From: Gemmatimonadota bacterium
Lineage (GTDB): Bacteria; Gemmatimonadota; Gemmatimonadetes; Longimicrobiales; Gaopeijiaceae
Assembly: GCA_021295835.1 (NCBI GenBank)
Contig: JAGWBP010000020.1
Location: 1 to 64,000, forward strand
Direction: 5' to 3'
DNA length: 64,000 nucleotides
Part shown: positions 58,333-64,000 of the stretch, one piece after another
Layout: the number at the start of each line of letters is the position of its first letter
Position numbering within the stretch: the stretch's first letter is position 1
The notes under the pieces: model-generated
Seen by the model: only the letters and a program-made list of their open reading frames with translations
Told to the model about the DNA's origin: nothing
Databases searched by the model: none
Program-made: the position numbers and the translations under genes

Positions 58333-59844
58333 CTAGGGGAGTTGTGGGGTGGCGGCGGAGGCCGTCCGCCGAATCCAGTCGGAGAGGAGCTGCATCGCAT
58401 CGACCGACCACGTCTCCTCGATTGAGCTGTACTCGCTCGGCGCACCGGTCTCCGCGTGCTGGAAGAGGTGGTTTAGGCCGGGGAGCGCGTGCACTTCGTA
58501 GCTGCGGTTGCCACCCCGCTCCAGCGCCGCCGCGATCGCGCTCAGGTTCTCTTCGTGCGGCACCTGCAGGTCCTTCTCGCCTGTCATCGCGAGCACCGGA
58601 ACCGTCACCTGCTCCAGCACGGCGGCCGGGTCGTGGGTCAGGAAGAACCGAAACCAGCGATTGTTGACCTGCTTGACCTGGCCAGCGACAACCGCCTCGG
58701 CCGACGCCGAGTCGGTGACCCCCGCCAACTGCAGCTCCTCGTCGCTCGCCTCTGCGAGGGCTCTGCGCACCACCGCCTCGACGGCACTGCTGGCCACCGC
58801 TGGATCCGGCTCTTCCCTGAGCAGCGAGAAGACCTCCTCCTGGCGCTCCCGATTTGCCGCAATCGCCTCCTCGGTCGCTCCCCCGGCGCGGGCGATCAGC
58901 TCGCCCTGTGCGATCAGGATTCGCGCTCCGTCCACACCCGGAGCGGCCATCAGGACGAGGAAGGCCACGTCGGACGACCTGACTGCCGACATCGGTGCCA
59001 CCAGCCCACCCTCGGAGTGTCCCGCCAGGCCGATGGCGCCCGGGTCGATGTCGTCGCGGCTCTTCAGGTAGGCCACCGCCGCCACCGCGTCCGTGGCAAA
59101 GTCCTCGGTGGTCGCCTGGGAGAAGTCGCCGCCTGAGGCGCCTACGCCCCGGTCGTCGTAGCGGAGGGCCGCAATTCCGTTCCTGGCAAGATGGTCGGCG
59201 AGCACGAGGAAGGGCCGGTGTCCGGCCAGCGACTCGTCCCGGTCCTGGGGGCCCGATCCCGAGATGAGCACCACCGCCGGGAAGGGGGCGTCCTCGAAGG
59301 GCCGCGTGAAGGTGCCGGCCAGCGCGTGTCCGCCCTCCGGGTTGAGGAACGACACATCCTCGGCGATATAGGGGTACGGCTCGGTCGGCTCCTGGGGGCG
59401 CGATGGCTCGATCTCCTCCTCCTCGGACGGTGCCAGGAGGAGCGACCGGTTGAGGCCCCCCTGGGAGAAGGTCCCCGAAATGGTGGCGCCATCCGCCGCC
59501 ATCGTCCCCGTGTAGGCGGCCCCGATGATGGGCATGGACATCGAGACCGTGTCTCCGCTCGTCTCGAGGGTCGCGATCGGAATCTCGGCGTTGCCCTGGT
59601 CGACCGAGTAGAGCACGCCGGAGAGCGCCCCCTCCTCGGCGCTCAGCACGAAGCGGAGGCGAAGCTGCATGGCACCCAGGTCGAGTGTGCCTGTCCAGTC
59701 GCCTACGAAGCGCACCTGGTCGTGGTCCTCGGCGTCCTGCGCGTTCGTCTCCAGCGGCATGCACAGTGCCAGAGCGGCAGGAAGGGTGGCCAAGCCGAGC
59801 GCCGTTCTCGTGGCGTGCCGTGCAGCGGAAAAAACATTCTTCAT
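58333..59844 (-). CDS. Exported alpha/beta hydrolase (serine hydrolase of the S9/DLH-like group)
   Basis: A 503-residue protein. A signal peptide (ALGLATLPAALALCMPLETNAQ) is followed by an N-terminal beta domain of about 110 residues (GDWTGTLDLGAMQLRLRFVL, GTFSQGGLNRSLLL). The alpha/beta hydrolase domain then has oxyanion segment ISGSGPQDRDE, nucleophile GHSEGGL, acid in TGEKDLQVP and His in GLNHLFQ. Substrate (ester or peptide) unknown. ATG at 59844 has GGGAGG 5 bases upstream. Locus E palindromes lie 33-71 bp upstream. The gene is followed closely by the carboxypeptidase-regulatory gene and may share its transcript. Confidence 0.9.
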   Translation of the reverse strand: MKNVFSAARHATRTALGLATLPAALALCMPLETNAQDAEDHDQVRFVGDWTGTLDLGAMQLRLRFVLSAEEGALSGVLYSVDQGNAEIPIATLETSGDTVSMSMPIIGAAYTGTMAADGATISGTFSQGGLNRSLLLAPSEEEEIEPSRPQEPTEPYPYIAEDVSFLNPEGGHALAGTFTRPFEDAPFPAVVLISGSGPQDRDESLAGHRPFLVLADHLARNGIAALRYDDRGVGASGGDFSQATTEDFATDAVAAVAYLKSRDDIDPGAIGLAGHSEGGLVAPMSAVRSSDVAFLVLMAAPGVDGARILIAQGELIARAGGATEEAIAANRERQEEVFSLLREEPDPAVASSAVEAVVRRALAEASDEELQLAGVTDSASAEAVVAGQVKQVNNRWFRFFLTHDPAAVLEQVTVPVLAMTGEKDLQVPHEENLSAIAAALERGGNRSYEVHALPGLNHLFQHAETGAPSEYSSIEETWSVDAMQLLSDWIRRTASAATPQLP

Positions 59845-59876
59845 ATGATCCTCCCAGCGGATGAATGGTTCCCGGA

Positions 59877-59915
59877 TGTCAACTGTGAATTACATCATGT
59901 AATCTGTAGATGACA
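59877..59915. promoter_or_regulatory. Paired 18-bp palindromes, locus E
   Basis: TGTCA-N8-TTACA at 59877-59894 and TGTAA-N8-TGACA at 59898-59915, starts 21 bp apart, 33 bp upstream of the alpha/beta hydrolase start and downstream of dnaE. On the coding strand the proximal arm contains TTGACA, a consensus -35 hexamer. Confidence 0.6.
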
Positions 59916-59952
59916 TATCACAGCCAAGCGCCACGATCAATCGGAAGGGCGG

Positions 59953-62900
59953 CTACCCTGCCTTGGCCAGCCCCACTCGCCCCCTTCCGAAGACGCACTC
60001 GAGGGCCCGGATCGTCTCGGGGAGGGCGCTGACTCGGAGAGCCCGGGACCTAAGAACCGTAGCGGCACCGTTCGCCCTTGGCACCATGGCAATCTCGACC
60101 GGCGCAGGCCCGGAATTCGCCTCCATCAGGGCGCGCGCCCTCGCAAAGGCGTCACCGGGGAGCGGATCGTCGGGCGAGAGCTTTATCCTCACCGCCAGAC
60201 GTCCGCTGTCGCGCACCTCGGAGAGCGGCTCGGCATCGTCCAGGAAGACCGGGGGGTCATCCTCGTCGCGCTCCCGGTCGCTCACCTTGCCCCTCAGCAG
60301 CACCACCGCGTCGTCGACGATCACCTCGCGGTGCGAGCGCCAGACGTCCCTGAAGGCGAGGACCGTCGCGGTGCCGCCGAGGGTCTCGACCGCGATCTTC
60401 GCCCACTCCGAGCCGTCTCTGCGCGAGATCTGGCGTGCCACCCCGGTCACCACGCAGGCGATCTCGACCGATTCGCCGGTACGCTCCCTTAGCTCGCCCG
60501 CCTCCGGATCGTCGAAGGCGCGCACCACCTGGCGGAAACGGTCCAGCGGGTGCCCGGAGATGAAGAAGCCGAGCGCTTCCTTCTCATTCGCGAGGCGCTT
60601 CCTCTCGGTCCATTCCGGCACCGCCGGCAAGGGGGGAGCCGGGCGCTCGATGCCGACCGCGCCGAAGAGCGACGCCTGGCCCAGCTCGCGCTCCTGGCGC
60701 CGGGCCGACACCTCGGCGTGTGCATCCGGCAACCCAGTGAGGAGCTTGGCCCGGTGGCCGAGCGAATCCAGCGCACCCGCCGCGATCAGCGCCTCGCAGG
60801 CGCGCTTGTTGAGGGCCCTGGGGTCGGTCCGTTCGAGGAACTCGAAGAAGCTCTCGAAGGATCCGTCCTCCTCGCGTGCCTCGAGGATCGACTCAACGGC
60901 CGCCATCCCGACTCCCCGGACCGCGCCGAGTCCGACCCGGATCCTGGAGTCGGAGACGGCAGTGAACTTCCAGCCGCTCTCGTTCACGTCTGGGGGCAGC
61001 ACCTCCAGCCCGTCGTCCAGATCGGGGTGGTAGGCGCCCATCTCGCGGCACTCGCCTATGTACCTGACGATGTCGTCGGTCTTGTCCAGGACGGACGAGA
61101 GCAGCGCGGCCATGAACTTCGCCGGGTGGCGACGCTTGAGCCAGGCGGTCCGGTAGGAGAGCAGGGAGTAGGCGACGGAGTGGGACTTGTTGAAGCCATA
61201 GCGCCCGAAGGTCTCGATCTGGCTCGCCAGCTCCCGCGCCCTGGCGGGGCTCAGGCCGCGCTCGACCACCCGCTCGCGGAAGCGCGCCAGCTCGTCGCGG
61301 ATGAGGCCGGCGTCCTTCTTTCCCATTGCCTTCCGGAGCACATCGGCCTCGCCGAGCGAGTAGCCGGCGATCGCGGCCGCGATCAGCATCACCTGCTCCT
61401 GATAGACGATGATCCCGAAGGTCGGCTCCAGGATATCCTCTATTCCGGGTGCCGGGTAGGAGACCGGCTGGCTGCCGATCTTGCGCTGGATGTACCTGTC
61501 GGTCATCCCCGAATCGAGGGGGCCGGGACGGATGAGCGCGTTGGTCGCGACGAGGTCCTCGAAGCGGTCGCAGCGCATCGCCCGCAGCTTGTCGCGCGCC
61601 AGGCGCGACTCGAACTGGAAGACGCCCGCCGTCCCGCCACTCGCGAGCATGCGGTAGACCTCCTCGTCGTCGAGCGGAATGTCGTCCAGAGTGCCCACGC
61701 CAGCCGCAGCCGCGGCGTCCTGAATGACTGTGAGCGTCTTGAGGCCCAGGAAGTCCATCTTGAGCATCCCGGCGTCCTCGAGGCACGTCATGTCGTATTG
61801 CGTGACGATGTCGGGAGCGCCGTCGCCGCCGTTGGCCGCGGCCCCGTTTCTCGCCCCCTTGCTCTGGGTGCAGATCGGCACGAAGTCGCTCAGCGGCCCG
61901 GGCGCGATGACCACGCCCGCCGCGTGCACCGAGGCGTGGCGCGCCAGCCCTTCGAGCGTCACCGAGTAGTCGAAGAGGTGCCGGTGGCGCTCGTCGGAGT
62001 CGTAGAGCGCCCTCACGTCCCTTACCTTCTCGACCGCCTCGGCCACCGTGTAGCTGTGCTGCGGCAGGTTGGGGATCATCTTGGCGATCCGGTCGGTCTC
62101 CCCGACCTCGAAGCCCAGCACCCGGCCCACGTCGCGAATCACGGCGCGACTCTTCATCGTCCCGAAGGTCATGATCTGCCCCACTGCGTCGCGCCCGTAC
62201 TTCCGCCGCACATACTCGATTACCTCGCCCCTGCGCTCGTAGCAGAAGTCGATGTCGATATCCGGCATCGAGATGCGTTCGGGGTTCAGGAAGCGCTCGA
62301 AGAGGAGGCCGTGCGCGAGAGGGTCGAGGTCGGTGATTCCGAGAGCGTACGAGACGAGCGACCCGGCCGCCGATCCCCTTCCGGGCCCGACGGGGATCCC
62401 CTCCTCGCGGGCCCAGCGGATGAAGTCCCACGCGATCAGGAAATACCCCGCGTACCCGGTCTTGAGGATGACCTCGAGCTCGTAGTGGAGGCGTTCGCGG
62501 AGCTCGGCCGGAAGATCGGCAGCATCCCGCTCCGACTCGCCCAGGTAGCGATCCCGGGCGCCGACCTCGGCGAGATGCACCAGGTAGTCGTTCGGATCCG
62601 AGAAGCGCTCGGGGAGGGGGAAGGAGGGGAGCCGGTACTTGCGCTCCAGCGTCAGCGTCACCTCGTCGGCGATCCTCAGCGTGTTTTGGATCACGTCGTC
62701 GCGGCCGGGAAAGGCCTCGGCCATCTCCTGGGGGGACTTCAGGTAGAGGCCACCGTCGTAGCGGAGCCGGTCCTCGTCGTCGTGGCTCTTCGCCGTGCCG
62801 ATGCAGACCAGGATGTCGTGCGCCGGGTGATGGCCGCTCTCGAGGAAGTGCGCGTCGTTGGTGGCGACGACGGGCAGCCCCATCTCTTCGGCCAGCGCGA

Positions 62901-63471
62901 ACACCCTCTGGTTCAGCTCGGCCTGGCCCTCGGTGCCGTGCGCCTGGACCTCCAGGTAGTAGCGGTCCGGGAAGGCGTTCGCGTACCAGTCGGCGACCTC
63001 GCGCGCGCTGTCGTCGCGGCCTGCGGCCAGATGGCGAGCAAGCTCGCTGGCCATGCACGCGGATGTCGCTATCAGCCCTCCCGAATGGCGGGCAAGAGTC
63101 TCCCGGTCGACCCGAGGGCGGTAGTAGAAGCCCTCGGTGTACCCGATCGATGAGAGCTTGACCAGGTTCCGGTAGCCCTCCGCGTCGCGCGCCAGGAGGA
63201 CCAGGTGGTAGTGCGCCCTCCCCTCCGGCCCGGCCAGCGCCCGTGCGCGCCTGTCACCCGGCGCCACGTACGCCTCCATCCCGACGATCGGCCTGAGTCC
63301 GTTCTGGCGGGCCAGCTTCTGGAAGGCCCAGGCCCCGAAGAGGCAGCCGTGGTCGGTGAGCGCGAGAGCCGGCATCTCGTACTCGCACGACCTCCGCACC
63401 AGGTCGCGGAGGCGGTTGGCGCCGTCGAGCAGCGAGTATTCGGAGTGGGTGTGAAGGTGGACGAAGGACAC
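59953..63471 (-). CDS. dnaE: DNA polymerase III, alpha subunit
   Basis: A 1,172-residue replicative polymerase of normal DnaE1 length. An N-terminal PHP domain (FVHLHTHSEYSLLDG, residues 3-17; ALTDHG) precedes the Pol3 palm with catalytic aspartates in PDIDIDF (about residue 402). The thumb/fingers follow (VYQEQVMLIAAAIAGYSLG, FGRYGFNKSHSVAYSLLSY), then helix-hairpin-helix (VRGVGMAAVESI), the OB fold (VEIACVVTG) and a C-terminal domain. It copies the chromosome with the clamp and clamp loader. GTG start. The 57 bp after its stop lead into locus E. Confidence 0.97.
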   Translation of the reverse strand: MSFVHLHTHSEYSLLDGANRLRDLVRRSCEYEMPALALTDHGCLFGAWAFQKLARQNGLRPIVGMEAYVAPGDRRARALAGPEGRAHYHLVLLARDAEGYRNLVKLSSIGYTEGFYYRPRVDRETLARHSGGLIATSACMASELARHLAAGRDDSAREVADWYANAFPDRYYLEVQAHGTEGQAELNQRVFALAEEMGLPVVATNDAHFLESGHHPAHDILVCIGTAKSHDDEDRLRYDGGLYLKSPQEMAEAFPGRDDVIQNTLRIADEVTLTLERKYRLPSFPLPERFSDPNDYLVHLAEVGARDRYLGESERDAADLPAELRERLHYELEVILKTGYAGYFLIAWDFIRWAREEGIPVGPGRGSAAGSLVSYALGITDLDPLAHGLLFERFLNPERISMPDIDIDFCYERRGEVIEYVRRKYGRDAVGQIMTFGTMKSRAVIRDVGRVLGFEVGETDRIAKMIPNLPQHSYTVAEAVEKVRDVRALYDSDERHRHLFDYSVTLEGLARHASVHAAGVVIAPGPLSDFVPICTQSKGARNGAAANGGDGAPDIVTQYDMTCLEDAGMLKMDFLGLKTLTVIQDAAAAAGVGTLDDIPLDDEEVYRMLASGGTAGVFQFESRLARDKLRAMRCDRFEDLVATNALIRPGPLDSGMTDRYIQRKIGSQPVSYPAPGIEDILEPTFGIIVYQEQVMLIAAAIAGYSLGEADVLRKAMGKKDAGLIRDELARFRERVVERGLSPARARELASQIETFGRYGFNKSHSVAYSLLSYRTAWLKRRHPAKFMAALLSSVLDKTDDIVRYIGECREMGAYHPDLDDGLEVLPPDVNESGWKFTAVSDSRIRVGLGAVRGVGMAAVESILEAREEDGSFESFFEFLERTDPRALNKRACEALIAAGALDSLGHRAKLLTGLPDAHAEVSARRQERELGQASLFGAVGIERPAPPLPAVPEWTERKRLANEKEALGFFISGHPLDRFRQVVRAFDDPEAGELRERTGESVEIACVVTGVARQISRRDGSEWAKIAVETLGGTATVLAFRDVWRSHREVIVDDAVVLLRGKVSDRERDEDDPPVFLDDAEPLSEVRDSGRLAVRIKLSPDDPLPGDAFARARALMEANSGPAPVEIAMVPRANGAATVLRSRALRVSALPETIRALECVFGRGRVGLAKAG

Positions 63472-63568
63472 GCCGGCGCTACCCTTCCTCGGAGTGCCAC
63501 CGCAATCCGACGCATAGCCGCGCCCGGATCCTCCGCGAGACCGCGCGAGGGCAGCTTCCCACCGACCG

Positions 63569-64000
63569 CTACAGCCTCACCCCGACGCCGCAGGCAAACG
63601 AGCCGACGATCTGCTCCAATTGGATCATGTACTCGTACTTGTCGCGGCCAGGGGCGTAGAGCCAGGCGTCGATCAGGTAGCGGCGGCCCTGCTCTGGACA
63701 GAGGACGGCGTGCGTCACGAAGGGGCCGGCGGCCGGGTACTCGCCGGGGGGATTCTGCCAGACGGCCTGGTAGGAGTGCGCCTCCCTTCCGTTCAGGGTG
63801 ACGCGCCTCTCGATGCTGCGAGTCGTGTCGACGATCTGCGGATAGCCGTAGTGCGAGTCCACGACCTCGGCGCGCCACGCGAGCAGCTCGGGCACCCCGA
63901 ACTCGGGCGCTATAGGACTCTGCCAGGTGACGGTGAATTGGCGAATCAGCTCCGAGGGGTCCGGGTTGTCGTTCCTGAACATATGGACGGAGTCCGAGAT
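63569..64000 (-). CDS. DUF4837-like protein, C-terminal part (truncated by window edge)
   Basis: The frame is open to the right edge; 143 residues of the C-terminal end are visible and the start lies outside. Segments such as ISDSVHMFRNDNPDPSEL, DTTRSIERRVTLNG, GPFVTHAVLCPEQGRRYLID and WLYAPGRDKYEYMIQLEQIV resemble DUF4837 lipoproteins, a family of unknown function. The ATG at 63982 is internal. It is upstream of dnaE on the same strand, 97 bp apart. Confidence 0.6.
   Translation of the reverse strand: MSDSVHMFRNDNPDPSELIRQFTVTWQSPIAPEFGVPELLAWRAEVVDSHYGYPQIVDTTRSIERRVTLNGREAHSYQAVWQNPPGEYPAAGPFVTHAVLCPEQGRRYLIDAWLYAPGRDKYEYMIQLEQIVGSFACGVGVRL

Noticed and set aside
58301..59764. Long open frame extending the carboxypeptidase-regulatory gene to about 1,070 residues
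   Set aside because: The extension is an antisense-like, arginine/glycine-rich shadow of the alpha/beta hydrolase gene in another frame; the signal peptide at 58300 marks the true start.

Overview
The window is a GC-rich chromosomal segment of a Gram-negative (diderm) bacterium. The mix of genes points to Gemmatimonadota or a close relative: a DUF5916 outer-membrane protein, TonB-dependent receptors with carboxypeptidase-regulatory N-termini, a Gld-type ABC operon with GldG and DUF4340, a BamA/TamA-like barrel, leucine dehydrogenase, and many lipoproteins with clear lipoboxes. This placement is inferred from gene content, not from a marker gene. Housekeeping genes (accA, ricT, cls, ssb, an RpoD/SigA-type sigma factor, pckA, ychF, dnaE) are intact. 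I see no rRNA, tRNA, CRISPR array, transposase, integrase or prophage gene.

Layout. 1-3.6 kb: an alkyltransferase-like DNA repair protein, a HEAT-repeat/cyclophilin lipoprotein and a HIT protein, joined by stop-start overlaps. 3.8-10.0 kb: accA, ricT and a complete polyamine-type ABC transporter (ATPase, binding protein, two permeases) on the + strand. 10.1-15.0 kb: a beta-propeller protein, a long tandem-repeat (cadherin/Ig-like) lipoprotein split by a frameshift, and a small lipoprotein, all on the - strand. 15.2-24.0 kb: a prolyl-tRNA editing protein, cardiolipin synthase, SSB, a sigma factor, a BamA-like barrel, PEP carboxykinase and a DUF4143 ATPase. 24.1-29.1 kb: a tightly coupled three-gene - strand operon (trypsin-like lipoprotein, TonB receptor, small lipoprotein) whose first gene starts in a tetranucleotide repeat and looks phase-variable. 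29.2-33.1 kb: SSS symporter, nucleotidyltransferase and leucine dehydrogenase. 33.4-43.1 kb: a spondin-domain lipoprotein, YchF coupled to an M28 membrane peptidase, a Tat-exported PhoX-like protein, a STAS protein and two tandem leucine-rich-repeat lipoproteins (one frameshifted). 43.2-64 kb: a DAACS symporter, a frameshifted TonB receptor, a DapF homologue lacking both catalytic cysteines, a DUF5916 protein, a Gld-type ABC operon, a carboxypeptidase-regulatory protein, an alpha/beta hydrolase, dnaE, and a truncated DUF4837-like lipoprotein gene.

Beyond the genes, three signals stand out. (1) An ATG with a strong ribosome-binding site is followed by eight copies of ACCG and then, out of frame, by a lipoprotein signal peptide: a contingency locus currently in the OFF register, at the head of a translationally coupled surface operon. 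(2) Five AT-rich loci each carry two 18-bp palindromes TGTAA-N8-TTACA placed exactly 21 bp apart. Three lie at the 5' ends of genes for exported proteins and two lie between convergent genes. (3) A second palindrome family, nGACAGATT-N8-AATCTGTCn, occurs twice upstream of the M28 peptidase and twice inside the nucleotidyltransferase gene, where one copy appears to be an in-frame insertion. Single frameshifts break three surface-protein genes, while no housekeeping gene is affected.
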